This document shows positions 1 through 9,553 of a stretch of DNA of 64,000 nt, piece by piece. The stretch covers positions 124,001-188,000 of the forward strand of contig NZ_CANPVT010000002.1 of NCBI RefSeq assembly GCF_947581735.1, given 5' to 3'. The position numbers and the translations under genes are program-made. This DNA is from Candidatus Palauibacter soopunensis. Lineage in GTDB: Bacteria > Gemmatimonadota > Gemmatimonadetes > Palauibacterales > Palauibacteraceae. Position 1 is the stretch's first letter. Each line of letters starts with the position of its first letter. The notes beneath the pieces were generated by a model. That model did no database searches and was not told the DNA's origin. It saw only the letters and a list, made by a program, of their open reading frames with translations.

Positions 1-30
1 TCGAACTCGACGTGATGAAAGCGGAGGGAC

Positions 31-2182
31 CTACCGACCCGCCCCGGCCGACTCCGCCTCCCACAGGCGCCTCTGCTCGCTCGTGAGATAGTGCCGGATC
101 GCGGTCACGTCCTCCATCGAGAGAAGGTCGCCAAAGGCCGCCATGCCGTTCACGGCGAGCGCGCCGCCCAGCACCACGGCGTCGAAACTCTCCCACGCGC
201 CGCCATCCATGCGGCGCAGATCGGGATAGGCGGAGAGGTGTTCGTCCGAGGCCCGGTGACAGATGCCGCAGTGGATCCCGAAGAGTTCCGCCCCGCGCCG
301 GACCCTGGCCGCGTCGAGTGCGAGATCCGGCGGTTCCGGCGTGGTCGGCACGATCTGCGCGGGGGGTAGCGGCACCTCCCGGCCATCGAGCCTGAAGACG
401 AGCAGCCGCCCCGCGCTGTCGTAGTCGTACGCCGCCGAGCCGAGCGGATAGGCGGAGCCCCTCGGCCCGCCGTAGCCCGCCATGACCGCGATGTACTGCA
501 CGCCGTCGACCTCGTACGTCATGGGCCCCGCCATGACGCCGGTGCCGAGATGGATGCTGTGGATGCGCGCGCCGGTGTCGGCCTGATGGAAGTCGAGCGT
601 CCCCGCCGCCGTCCCCTGGATGACGAGGTTCCCGCCCGTTACGAGAGTGCCCCCGTTCCACATGCTGCCGCGCGGAACCCGCCATAACTCGCGCCCCGCG
701 ACGGGGTCCCACGCGAGAAGAAACTCGTTCGGGCCGATATCGGGAAGACCGTCGGCGAGGTGCGCGAACTCCTCGGGGAACGGCGGCCAGGAGGCCGTGA
801 AGCCTTCGTACGCGACCTCGGGGCGATGGTCGAACTCGGCCAGCGAGCGCCACAGCATGGCTTGTTCGCGGGCGGGGATGTAGGCGATGCCCGTCTCCGG
901 ATTGAAGGACATCGGCTGCCAGTTGTGCCCACCCGCGGAGGAGGGGAAAACGACGCGCGGTTCGTCGCGATAGTCCGCGGCGGGGTTCGGGATCGGCCGA
1001 CCCGTCTCGAGATCGATCCCGTGTGCCCAGGTGACGGTCACGAAGTTCTCCGCCTGCAGAAGTTCGCCCGTGGCGCGGTCGAGCACGTAGAAGAAGCCGT
1101 TCTTCGGAGCCTGGAGCAGGACGTCGCGCGGGCGGCCGTCGATCGTGACCGTGCTCAGGATGATGTTCTGCGTCGCGGTGTAGTCCCAGATCTCGGCCGG
1201 CACCGTCTGGTAGTGCCAGACGAGGCGACCCGTCTTCGGATCGATCGCGAGGATGGAGACGAGGTAGAGGTTGTCGCCGCCCGACGGGCTTCGGTGCCAG
1301 ATCGGGTAGGGGTAGGAGTTTCCCGTGCCCACGTAGAGAAGATCGAGCGCGGGATCGTACGCCATCTCTCCCCACACGGTGCCCCCGAGTCCTCCCTCCC
1401 AGGCCGAATCGGGATCCCATGTCGCGGCGGCCGCCTCCAACTCCGGGTGCTCGAAGCCGTCGCCCGGATCGCCGGGAACGGTGAAGAAGCGCCACGCCTC
1501 CTCGCCGGTCTCGACGTCGTAGGCCGTAATGTACCCGCGCACGCCGAAGTCGCCGCCGGCGTTGCCGAGGACCACGACGTCACCGGCGATCTGCGGCGAC
1601 CCGGTGCTCGTGTAGGAGAGGGACCGGTCGATGAAGGTGTCGACGCGCCAGATCTCCTCGCCCGTCGCCGCCTCGAGCGCCACCAGCCAGCCGTCGAAGG
1701 TGCCGACGTAGACGCGGCCTTCCCACACCTCCAGTCCGCGGTTGATCGGGCCGCAGCAGCCCTTTCGCGTGTAGCTCGGGTCGACCTGCGGGTCGTAGCG
1801 CCACACCGGTTCGCCCGTCGCCGCGTCGAGCGCCGCGACGCTGCCCCAGGGTCCCGGCGAATACATGACGCCGTCGACGACGACTGGGGTGGCCTCGAGC
1901 CCCCAGTGCACGGAGCCGACGTGGGACTGCCACGGATACTCCCAGGCGAGACCCACGGCGGCCGCGTTCATGACGAATGCGCCCGAGCGGCGAATACCGC
2001 GTTTCCCCGAAATCCCGGCCGGAGGTCAGCCACTCCGCCGGGACGGTGTCCGTCGCCAGCAGGCGGTCCCGGGTGACGTCGCCGGCCGCGTCAGGGGGCG
2101 GCGACGGTTCGCAGGCCGCCAACGCGCAGGCTGCGAACAGCGTGCCGGCCAACCGGCGGGCGCCGGGATTTCCGCAAGCCAC
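31..2182 (-). CDS. PQQ-dependent quinoprotein dehydrogenase with C-terminal cytochrome c, frameshifted near N-terminus
   Basis: This looks like a periplasmic or membrane-anchored alcohol/sugar dehydrogenase using pyrroloquinoline quinone and passing electrons to a fused haem c. Repeated AALDAATGE/W blades typical of the PQQ propeller fill the main frame (31-1971). The C-terminus has a haem site CGICH and a later NGMAAFGD that can supply the distal Met. The expected beginning is in another frame (to 2182): a lipobox-like signal MACGNPGARR...LAAC and the family motif GRDFGETRYSPL. The reading frame must change at about 1975, where RYSPLGRI should join NAAAVGLAWEY. One extra or two missing bases repair it. 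The gene starts 8 bases after the TonB receptor stop, so the two are probably co-transcribed. It is either a real pseudogene or an assembly error; the long intact remainder favours recent damage or error. Confidence 0.8.
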
Positions 2183-2189
2183 GGGCGTA

Positions 2190-4412
2190 CTAGAAGCGGG
2201 GAGTTACGGTGAGGCGGAAGCTTCGGGTGGGTCCCGGACTCCGTTCCTGCACGTCCACGTAGGTCGTCTGGAACAGGTTCTCGATCTTCGCCTGCACGCG
2301 GGTCCCCAGAATCTGGGCGCGCACGCGCAGGTCGACGAGGTTGATGGCGCTACGCTCGTCGAGCGGGAAGGCGAGCACCTGCTCCACGCGGCTCCGGTGG
2401 CGGAAGTCGACCGCGACCGCGCCTCTCCAGCCGGACGCCGTGGCCGTGAAGTTGTGGCGCGACCGGTAGGGGAGCGCGCGCCCGGTCCGGTCGTCCCGGG
2501 TATCGAGGAAAGTGTAATTCGCGTTGAGGTCGAGGCGGGTCGGAATCACGCCGATCCGCAGGCCCGCGTCGACTCCCCGCACCATGGCTTCGGCGACGTT
2601 GCGGAACTGGAACACGAACACGTTGTTGGGCGCCGGCGACGGTTCGATGAGATCCGTGTAGTCGCTCCAGAAGAGTCCGGCGTCCAGCCAGACGCGATCG
2701 CTCACGTGCACGGTCGCCCCGACCTCCCGGGCCCAGGCGGACTCTCCCCGCAACTCGAGATTGGGGATGACTCGAAAGCCGAACTGGGTCGTCGAAGTGA
2801 ACTGCTCGGACACGCTCGGCGCCCGGTATCCGCGGCTGAGGGACCCCCGAAGGCTCAACCGGTCGCTCGCCTCGTAGACGATCCCGAGTTTCGGATTGAC
2901 GAACCGGTCCTCCATCGCCGCCGAGGCGTTGTGGTAGTCGAGTCGCAGGCCCACCGAGCCGCGAACCCGGTCCGAGAACGTGATCTCATCCTGCGCGAAT
3001 AGCGCGAGGTCCGTCACATCGGGCGACGGCGCGAGGAAGTTCGAGGTCACGCCGGTGAAAGCGCCTTCCGCCCCGATCGTCAGCGCGTGCGACCGGTTGG
3101 GGAAGAGAGACCACTGGACATCGGTGCCGATGCGCGTCGAGCGGTGGAAGTCCTCGTTGTCGTGGAAGTAGTTCTGGTTCCGCGCGTGGTAGATGTGGGG
3201 GCGTATCTGCACGCGATGTTTCGGCGTGACGATCGGATTGGCCGTCACACCGAGGACGAGGTCGTCCGACCGAATCCAGTCCCCGAGTTCCGTCGGATCG
3301 ACCTCCAGCGGACGATCCGCCGACAGCCAGGTGAAGAACTCCTCCTCGTCCTTCCGCGTCCAGTTGACGAAGATCTCCCACGGATTGGCGGATTCCGCCG
3401 GGAAGACGGTCTTGAGCCGCACCCTCCAGCGTTCCAGCGCGCCGTTCTGCCGGAACCCGTCCGATTCCTCGCGCGCGACGTACAGGGTGGTGCCGACATC
3501 GCCGAGGCGCCGGGAATGTTGGAGCGCAATCCCTTCCCTGCTCAGCCGCTCGTCGGTGAACGAATGTCGGGCCGGCGTGTCGAAGAGGCCGAAGTACCCG
3601 CGCACGATGGTCTCGGGCGCCGCGGATGGCCGCTTCGTGATCACGTTCACGACGCCGCCCAGCGCGTTCGTCCCCCACAGCGTGGAATGCGGACCCTTCA
3701 CGATCTCGATCTGGTCCACGTCCAGCACGGGCAGACCGCTGAAATCGATGGATGCGCCCACGCCGGAGAGCACGCGGTGGCCATCGAGGAGCATGAGAAC
3801 GCGGCTCCCAACGCCCCGCGCCAGACCGGTGGCGCCGCGGATGTCCATCTGGCCGGAATTGAAGATCACACCCTGCGCGAACGGAAGCGCTTCGTCGAGC
3901 GTCACGATGTCGCGGTTGCCGAGTTCGTCGCCGCTCATGACGGCAACGCTCACCGGGGCTTCGCCGGGGCGGGCGGCGGATCGGTTCGCCGTCACGGTCA
4001 ACTCGGGAACGTCGAACAGCCGGCGCTCGAGCAGAATGCTGAGTTCTCCGGACGCCTCGGGCTCGATTCGACGTTCGGAGGCGCGAAAACCATCCGCGAC
4101 CACGATCAGCGTGTAGGCCCCATCGGACGGCGAGGGGATCGCGAAACCGCCATCGGGCCGCGTGGTCGCACGCAACGGAGTGTCGCGGATGAGCACGGTG
4201 GCGCCGGCGAGCGGTGCGCCCGTTTCCGCGTCGAGGACACGGCCGCGTACGATGGCGTCCTGGGCCTGGGCGGCGAGCGGGGCGCTCGCGTAGAAGGAGA
4301 CGAACGCCGCCCGCGCGTAGAAGGAGGCGAGCGCCGCGCGCGTGTAGAAGAAGGCGAGCGCGGCGCCTGCCGTGAGACGTCGTCGGATCCCGGCCGCTAC
4401 TGCCGCTGCCAA
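2190..4412 (-). CDS. TonB-dependent outer-membrane receptor
   Basis: This is a ligand-gated outer-membrane channel energised by TonB. After the signal sequence comes a carboxypeptidase-regulatory-like domain (VRGRVLDAETGAPLAGATV), then a plug domain (PVSVAVMSGDELGN, MDIRGATG, VEIVKGPHS-type motif, GVVNVITKRP). A long beta-barrel ends in a terminal aromatic residue (VTPRF). The open frame extends upstream to 4916, but that part is a shadow of the lipoprotein gene. No ATG or GTG lies near the true N-terminus. I chose the TTG at 4412, which overlaps the upstream lipoprotein stop by 16 bases and suggests translational coupling. That gives about 740 residues. The signal peptide contains a triplicated nine-residue unit (separate entry). 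The ligand is unknown; the downstream PQQ enzyme may share its substrate. Confidence 0.85.
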   Translation of the reverse strand: MAAAVAAGIRRRLTAGAALAFFYTRAALASFYARAAFVSFYASAPLAAQAQDAIVRGRVLDAETGAPLAGATVLIRDTPLRATTRPDGGFAIPSPSDGAYTLIVVADGFRASERRIEPEASGELSILLERRLFDVPELTVTANRSAARPGEAPVSVAVMSGDELGNRDIVTLDEALPFAQGVIFNSGQMDIRGATGLARGVGSRVLMLLDGHRVLSGVGASIDFSGLPVLDVDQIEIVKGPHSTLWGTNALGGVVNVITKRPSAAPETIVRGYFGLFDTPARHSFTDERLSREGIALQHSRRLGDVGTTLYVAREESDGFRQNGALERWRVRLKTVFPAESANPWEIFVNWTRKDEEEFFTWLSADRPLEVDPTELGDWIRSDDLVLGVTANPIVTPKHRVQIRPHIYHARNQNYFHDNEDFHRSTRIGTDVQWSLFPNRSHALTIGAEGAFTGVTSNFLAPSPDVTDLALFAQDEITFSDRVRGSVGLRLDYHNASAAMEDRFVNPKLGIVYEASDRLSLRGSLSRGYRAPSVSEQFTSTTQFGFRVIPNLELRGESAWAREVGATVHVSDRVWLDAGLFWSDYTDLIEPSPAPNNVFVFQFRNVAEAMVRGVDAGLRIGVIPTRLDLNANYTFLDTRDDRTGRALPYRSRHNFTATASGWRGAVAVDFRHRSRVEQVLAFPLDERSAINLVDLRVRAQILGTRVQAKIENLFQTTYVDVQERSPGPTRSFRLTVTPRF
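4278..4358 (-). repeat. Three tandem 27-bp units inside the TonB receptor signal peptide
   Basis: Three consecutive 27-base units encode LAFFYTRAA, LASFYARAA and FVSFYASAP. The first two differ at few positions; the third is more divergent. Together they lengthen the hydrophobic core of the export signal and place Arg residues inside it, which is unusual for a signal peptide. The mature region begins soon after, at AQAQ/DAIV. Confidence 0.75.
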
Positions 4413-4861
4413 ATCGTAGTCGCGACGGCCGCCGGGGGCTCCGTCACCTGGACGGTTAGAACGTTCCCCGCCAGCGTGTACGTGCCGATGTTCTGTTGCA
4501 GCTGGCCCGAGAACTCCCAGCTTCCGTCCGTCCGTAGCGTAAACGTCCCCTGGTCCTCGATTGTCGTCACCTCGCCGTTCAGCGGGTTCGTCACCGTGAG
4601 GGTCATGGACATCGAGCCGGTCGCACTGTCGCCCGTTCCGGGATTCTGCGTCAGCATGGCCGTCCCCACGGCGATCGGCGGTCCGATCGTCGCCCCCTGG
4701 GTGATCACACCGGTCAGGGATACGAGACTGTAGGTGCCCGAGACGTCCGGCGGCCCCGCGACGTCGGGCGGCTCCGGCTCCACCATGTCGTCGCCGCCGC
4801 AGCCTGCGACAACCGCCGCGACGACAACCGGCACAAACAACGTAAGCAAACGCTTCTTCAT
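4397..4861 (-). CDS. Secreted lipoprotein, lipocalin-like fold possible
   Basis: This is a 154-residue protein with a clear lipoprotein signal MKKRLLTLFV...VVAGCGGDD and an acidic, Pro-rich linker. A beta-rich body follows (SGTYSLVSLTGV, GTFTLRTDGSWEFSGQ, GTYTLAGNVLTVQ) that resembles small lipocalin-type surface proteins. The start was set at the ATG at 4861 because GGAGGG precedes it; the longer upstream frame lacks such a site. Its stop overlaps the proposed start of the TonB receptor, so it is probably the first gene of a lipoprotein-receptor-dehydrogenase operon. No specific function is recognised. Confidence 0.75.
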   Translation of the reverse strand: MKKRLLTLFVPVVVAAVVAGCGGDDMVEPEPPDVAGPPDVSGTYSLVSLTGVITQGATIGPPIAVGTAMLTQNPGTGDSATGSMSMTLTVTNPLNGEVTTIEDQGTFTLRTDGSWEFSGQLQQNIGTYTLAGNVLTVQVTEPPAAVATTIWQRQ

Positions 4862-5008
4862 GAACCCTCCGTCCGTTTTGAAGTGGGGCCGGGGCTCCCG
4901 CCCGCTGGCACTCCACGTTTCGCTAATGTTGGATCGGGCATCCTCGTGAAGACGCCGCTTCTTCAAGGTAGTCGACAAGTTCCGAGTTGCCGAGACCGAT
5001 GCCCCGCT

Positions 5009-5041
5009 CAGCAGTCCGTGGCAAGACCCCGCGGGCTGCTT
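5009..5041. repeat. Gene-end palindromic repeat copy
   Basis: This copy reads CAGCAGTCCGTGGCAAG followed by ACCCCGCGGGCTGCT. The outer arms (AGCAGTCCGTG against CGCGGGCTGCT) form an imperfect hairpin directly at the stop codon of the DUF4342 gene. It belongs to a dispersed family with core CAGCCCGTGGCAA. Confidence 0.6.
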
Positions 5042-5327
5042 ATCCGTCGCCCTCGTCGTCGGCGGACACCGGGTATTGGTTCGTTTCTCCCTCGGGTTCG
5101 TCGCGTTCGACGACGATCGAGCAGTTCGTGACGAGCGCGGCGATGGCGCCGATCGCCGCCCAGGCGGGCAGCATCAACGTGCCCACTACGCCGATGGAGA
5201 GCGGCACCTCGATGAGCTCCTTCCCGTCCTCGTTCCGGATCGAGATGCGGCGGACGTTCCCCTCCCGGATGATCTCCTTGATCTTCCGGACGAGGTTCTC
5301 ACCCGGCACTCTGTGTTCCTCGGTCAT
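5040..5327 (-). CDS. DUF4342 domain protein
   Basis: This is a 95-residue protein of the DUF4342 type. It has a short helical N-terminus (ENLVRKIKEIIREGNVRRI), a small beta part (SIRNEDGKELIEVPL) and one hydrophobic segment (GVVGTLMLPAWAAIGAIAAL), then an acidic tail. It is probably a small membrane-associated protein; the family's role is not established. The ATG at 5327 is chosen over the GTG at 5333 because GGAGG sits five bases before the ATG, while the GTG would overlap it. It is transcribed divergently from the TPR lipoprotein gene. Confidence 0.8.
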   Translation of the reverse strand: MTEEHRVPGENLVRKIKEIIREGNVRRISIRNEDGKELIEVPLSIGVVGTLMLPAWAAIGAIAALVTNCSIVVERDEPEGETNQYPVSADDEGDG

Positions 5328-5449
5328 GTCCACCTCCCTTGCGGCGCGGCCGTGAGTCCGGCTTGATGTTGGATTCTCGCAGTCCGCCGTACGCTCGCAA
5401 TCCGGTCCGGGTTTTGCGAGCCGCGGAAACCCCTCTCCCGAGGAAAACG

Positions 5450-6388
5450 ATGAAACGCTATCGAATGGAACTCCGCGCCCTCATGGTCGCACTCTGCCTT
5501 GCGGCCTGCGGGGAGGCGGCGGACGAGGCACAAACGTCGGCTGCCGGAGACGGACTCCCGGAGGGGGCGGAGGCGATCTCCCCCGCTTCGGCCGAGCAGG
5601 CGCAAGACATCGAAGTCGCCCGAGCCGATTACGACGCGGATCCGGATGATGCGGACGCGATCATCTGGCTCGGACGGCGCGTCGGGTACACGGGGGCCTT
5701 TCGCGACGCGATCGAGATCTTCTCGGAGGGGATCGAGAAGTACCCGGACGACGCGCGGATGTACCGCCACCGGGGCCACCGCTGGATCAGCGTGCGAGAG
5801 TTCGATCGCGCGATCGAGGACCTTTCCCACGCCGCGGACCTGGTGCGAGGAGAGGAGGACGAGGTCGAGCCGGACGGCCAGCCCAACGCTCGCGGCATCC
5901 CGACGAGCACGCTGCAGTCGAACATCCACTACCACCTCGCCCTGGCCCGTTACCTGCAGGGCGACTTCGCGGGCGCGCTGCCGTCGTACGAGGCTTACAT
6001 GGCGGTCACGACGAACCCCGACCAGCTCGTGGCCATCTCGCACTGGTGGTACATGGCGCTCCGCCGTCTGGGCCGCGACGCCGAGGCGGCGGCCGTCCTC
6101 GAACCGGTGACGGCGGAACTCGATGTTATCGAGAATACCAGCTATCACCGGCTCCTCCTCATGTACAGGGGGGAACTCGATGCCGACGAGCTGTGGGATC
6201 CCGAGAGCGGAGATCCGGCGGGCGTAGCGGTGGCCTACGGGGTCGCGACCTGGCACCTCTACAACGGCCGCGAGGCGCGGGCGGCGGAGATGTACCGCCG
6301 CATTCTCGAGGGCTCCGGCTGGGCGGGATTCGGCTACATCGCGTCCGAGGCGGATATCGCCCGCCTGGAGGCCGACGCGGGCGGCTGA
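5450..6388 (+). CDS. Tetratricopeptide-repeat lipoprotein
   Basis: This is a 312-residue exported protein. The start at 5450 gives MKRYRMELRALMVALCLAACGE, a typical lipoprotein signal with lipobox LAAC. The body is helical repeats: DADAIIWLGRRVGYTGAFRDAIEIF, YPDDARMYRHRGHRWISVREFDRAIEDL and LALARYLQGDFAGALPSYE are TPR-like helix pairs in three separate stretches. It is likely an envelope scaffold or binding protein; no partner can be read from the sequence. It stands alone, followed by a hairpin at 6405-6430. Confidence 0.8.
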   Translation: MKRYRMELRALMVALCLAACGEAADEAQTSAAGDGLPEGAEAISPASAEQAQDIEVARADYDADPDDADAIIWLGRRVGYTGAFRDAIEIFSEGIEKYPDDARMYRHRGHRWISVREFDRAIEDLSHAADLVRGEEDEVEPDGQPNARGIPTSTLQSNIHYHLALARYLQGDFAGALPSYEAYMAVTTNPDQLVAISHWWYMALRRLGRDAEAAAVLEPVTAELDVIENTSYHRLLLMYRGELDADELWDPESGDPAGVAVAYGVATWHLYNGREARAAEMYRRILEGSGWAGFGYIASEADIARLEADAGG

Positions 6389-6404
6389 CCCGCTGCAACT
6401 TTTT

Positions 6405-6430
6405 CCCTGGCAACCTCGTTCCGGCCAGGG
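6405..6430. terminator. Hairpin after the TPR gene, possible terminator
   Basis: Perfect seven-base arms CCCTGGC and GCCAGGG flank a 12-base loop just downstream of the TPR gene. There is no T-run on its 3' side. A run of five T precedes the hairpin, so it might act better on the opposite strand. Confidence 0.35.
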
Positions 6431-6513
6431 ATGCGACGCGCCGCAACCTTTCGACGGCTCGACGCGTCCTACTTCGCAACGTTTCGGGTTCGGGCTGCCT
6501 AAGGAAGGTCACG

Positions 6514-9225
6514 TTGAGGTTCTCCTTGTTTCTGATAGATTCCGCCGCCCCGGTGCGCCGGTTGGCGGCATTCCTGCTGTTGTTGGGCCTGGCCGCGCCG
6601 CTTGCGGCGCAGGACTCCGTCATCGGCGGCGAGACGCACGCGCGGGCCGCCGCGGCCCCGGCGCTCCGGGCGATCCGGGCGACGGAGCCGCCGCAGATCG
6701 ATGGACGGCTGGATGAAGCCGCCTGGAGCGGGGCGCCCACTGCCCGCGACTTCGTTCAGTTCCGGCCCGACCCGGGGGAGCCCGCCAGCGAGCGCACCGA
6801 GGTTCGAGTGCTCTATACGGACGACGCCGTCTACGTCGGCGCGCGGATGTACGACCGCGATCCCGGCGGGATCATTCGCCGGCTCGCGCGCCGCGATGAA
6901 CAGGTGACGACGGACGCCTTTCATGTCTCCTTCGACAGCTATTTCGATCACCGGACCGCATTCCGCTTCTCCGTGAGCGTGGCGGGCGTCCAGAGCGACG
7001 GCCTGCTGTTCTCCGATACGCAGGCGGACGACGATTGGGACGCGGTGTGGGAGAGCGCGACGCGCACGGACGAGACGGGCTGGACCGCCGAACTGCGGAT
7101 CCCCCTCTCGCAACTCCGGTTCGCCGGATCCTCCGAAGACGGCGCCGAAAGCACGTGGGGCATCAACTTCCGGCGCGAGATCGCCCGCCTGGAGGAATCG
7201 AGCGTGTGGTCGCCCCTGCCGGAGGATGGCTCGCGGGTCGTCTCCGCCTTCGGCACGCTGCGCGATCTTCAGGGCCTCCGGCCGCGCCGCAATCTGGAGG
7301 TGCGGCCCTATGTCCTCTCCTCCGCGACTCGGGCGCCGGGCACCGCCGCCGATCCGTTCTACACGGCCACGGCGTTGCGCCAGACGGTGGGAGGCGACCT
7401 GAAGTACGGAATCACGGAGAACCTCACGCTCGACGTCACCGTAAACCCCGACTTCGGGCAGGTCGAGGCGGATCCGTCCGTCGTGAACCTCTCGGCGTTC
7501 GAGACGTTCTTTCCCGAGAAGCGGCCGTTCTTCCAGGAGGGATCGGACATCTTCGGTTTCTCCTTCGGTGGGGGCGATGACAACAACGAGTCGCTCTTCT
7601 ATAGCCGCCGCATCGGGCGGACGCCCCAGGGATCCGTGACGAGCCCGGCGGACTACCGCGACGTGCCGGCGGCGACGAGCATTCTCGGCGCGGCGAAGCT
7701 GTCCGGAAAGACGGCGAACGGGTGGTCGATCGGTTTCCTCGACGCGCTCACGTCGAACGAGATGGCGCAGTTCTCCACCCCGCAGGGGACGCTGGGCGAG
7801 CAGTTGGTGGAACCGGTGACGAATTACGCGGTCGGACGGGTCATCCGGGACTTCCGCGACGGGGAGAGCGCCGTCGGCCTCATCGCTACCGCCACCAACC
7901 GGCGCCTGGACGCCGGGGGGTCGCTCGCCTTCCTGGCGGACCAGGCGTACACGGGTGGGATCGACTTCCGGCATCGGTTCGGAAGCGGCAACTACGAGAT
8001 CAGCGGCCATGTGATCGGGAGCACCGTGAGCGGGAGCCCGGAGGCCATCGAGCGCATCCAGCGTTCCTCCGTCCACTACTTCCAGAGCCCGGACTCCAGG
8101 CACGGACTGGACCCCACCCGCACGCGTCTCTCGGGCAGCACGTCGACGATCAATTTCTCCAAGGTCGGAGGCGGAAACTGGCGCTACGGGCTGTTCGGCG
8201 AGAACCGGTCGCCCGGCTTCGAATCGAACGACCTCGGATTCCAGCAGAACGCGGATTACCGGGTCGGGGCGGTGTGGGTGAACTACGAGCAGTTCCGGCC
8301 GCAGGGGCCGTTTCGGAACTGGGGAGTGAACGCGGCGACGTGGTCCGGCTGGACATTCCGCGGCGAACGGCAGTTCACGGGCGGCAACGTGAACGGGAAC
8401 TTCCAGCTCAAGAACTTCTGGCGCGGCTTCGCCGGGTTCAATCAGGAGTGGGCGGGACTCGCCACGACGGCGCTGCGCGGAGGCCCCGCGCTCTACCAGC
8501 CGAGCCAGTGGAGCAGTTGGGGCGGGGTGTTCACGGACTCCCGAAAGCCCGTGCGCCTCGGGGCCGTCTTCAACGCCGGAGGAGAGTACAGCACCGCGAC
8601 CCGCCGCCTGGGCGTGTCGCCGAACGTGATGCTCCAGCCGTCGAGCCGCCTCCAGTTCAACATCGGCCCGAGCGTGCAGTGGAACGAGCGGGCGTGGCAG
8701 TTCGTCTCGCGGCCCGATGCTTCCGACGGAGCGCACTACGTGTTCGCGCGCCTGAGCCAGCAGACGATCTCGATCACGACGCGCCTGAACTACACGTTCA
8801 GCCCGGATCTTTCGCTTCAGTTCTACGCTCAGCCCTTCGTGAGCGCGGGGAGCTACGACCGTTTCATGGAGGTCGATGATCCACGGGCGTCCGATTTCTC
8901 CAATCGCTTCCGGACATACGGGGAAAACGAGATCCGGCGCCTGGAGGCGAACGGCTTCGGGCTCTACCAGGTTGACGCCGACCGGGACGGGAAGGCGGAC
9001 TTCGGTTTCGCGGACCCCGACTTCAACGTGAAGTCCTTCCGCTCCAACCTGGTCCTGCGCTGGCAGTATCGACCCGGATCGACCGTGTTTCTCGTCTGGA
9101 GCCGCGACCAGCAGTCGTTCCGCAACGACGGCGCTTTCCGCTTCGGGGAAGATCTGGCGGATATCGCCCGGATCCCCTCCACCAACGTCTTCCTCGTCAA
9201 GTTCGAACACTGGCTGGGGCTCTAG
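6514..9225 (+). CDS. CBM9-like / DUF5916 outer-membrane protein
   Basis: This is a protein of about 903 residues with a signal peptide (hydrophobic core ending PLAAQ). An N-terminal carbohydrate-binding family-9-like domain follows (PPQIDGRLDEAAWSGA, VRVLYTDDAVYVGARMYD), then the DUF5916 region. The latter has the family's typical text: NPDFGQVEADPSVVNLSAFET, FFPEKRPFF, LFYSRRIGR, GAAKLSGKT. The rest is amphipathic beta strands ending VKFEHWLGL, as in a barrel. The start is the TTG at 6514, preceded by AAGGAAGGT at good spacing; upstream sequence in this frame is a shadow of the TPR gene. Such proteins are common in Bacteroidota and Gemmatimonadota; their substrate is not established. Confidence 0.85.
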   Translation: MRFSLFLIDSAAPVRRLAAFLLLLGLAAPLAAQDSVIGGETHARAAAAPALRAIRATEPPQIDGRLDEAAWSGAPTARDFVQFRPDPGEPASERTEVRVLYTDDAVYVGARMYDRDPGGIIRRLARRDEQVTTDAFHVSFDSYFDHRTAFRFSVSVAGVQSDGLLFSDTQADDDWDAVWESATRTDETGWTAELRIPLSQLRFAGSSEDGAESTWGINFRREIARLEESSVWSPLPEDGSRVVSAFGTLRDLQGLRPRRNLEVRPYVLSSATRAPGTAADPFYTATALRQTVGGDLKYGITENLTLDVTVNPDFGQVEADPSVVNLSAFETFFPEKRPFFQEGSDIFGFSFGGGDDNNESLFYSRRIGRTPQGSVTSPADYRDVPAATSILGAAKLSGKTANGWSIGFLDALTSNEMAQFSTPQGTLGEQLVEPVTNYAVGRVIRDFRDGESAVGLIATATNRRLDAGGSLAFLADQAYTGGIDFRHRFGSGNYEISGHVIGSTVSGSPEAIERIQRSSVHYFQSPDSRHGLDPTRTRLSGSTSTINFSKVGGGNWRYGLFGENRSPGFESNDLGFQQNADYRVGAVWVNYEQFRPQGPFRNWGVNAATWSGWTFRGERQFTGGNVNGNFQLKNFWRGFAGFNQEWAGLATTALRGGPALYQPSQWSSWGGVFTDSRKPVRLGAVFNAGGEYSTATRRLGVSPNVMLQPSSRLQFNIGPSVQWNERAWQFVSRPDASDGAHYVFARLSQQTISITTRLNYTFSPDLSLQFYAQPFVSAGSYDRFMEVDDPRASDFSNRFRTYGENEIRRLEANGFGLYQVDADRDGKADFGFADPDFNVKSFRSNLVLRWQYRPGSTVFLVWSRDQQSFRNDGAFRFGEDLADIARIPSTNVFLVKFEHWLGL

Positions 9226-9297
9226 CTTAGCGGCACCTTGCGGGCACAGGGCCGGCGGACGACTTGCCGCGGCTTCTCCCAGGACCCGCGAGGGGCG

Positions 9298-9534
9298 GTG
9301 ATCGGATACGTATTCGTGGCACTCGCCGTGATCGTGGCGGTGGCCGGCTGGAGACTCCGGAGCCGGCTGCGCCGCCAGACCCGTAGCGGCGTCACGGACG
9401 AGATCGTGCGGCGCATCGAGACGGTGGGCCGCGTCGACGCGGAAGACGTCGAACCGGTGGATCTCGAGTTGGCGAGGGCCGAGGAAGACGAATTCTGGGC
9501 CCAGACGTGGGACGAGCCCGAAGAGAACTGGTAA
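9298..9534 (+). CDS. Small single-pass membrane protein, hypothetical
   Basis: This is a protein of about 78 residues. One transmembrane helix at the N-terminus (IGYVFVALAVIVAVAGW) is followed by a basic stretch RLRSRLRRQTR and a strongly acidic tail (EEDEFWAQTWDEPEENW). The start is uncertain: the GTG at 9298 begins right at the hydrophobic segment, while a TTG at 9238 would add 20 residues of poor quality. It lies between the DUF5916 and propeller genes on the same strand. No family is recognised. Confidence 0.55.
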   Translation: MIGYVFVALAVIVAVAGWRLRSRLRRQTRSGVTDEIVRRIETVGRVDAEDVEPVDLELARAEEDEFWAQTWDEPEENW

Positions 9535-9553
9535 GGGGACTGGTGGGAAATCG

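Noticed and set aside
1970-2000. Programmed frameshift or Sec codon in the PQQ dehydrogenase
   Set aside because: There is no slippery heptamer and no TGA at a catalytic Cys. A plain indel explains the break.
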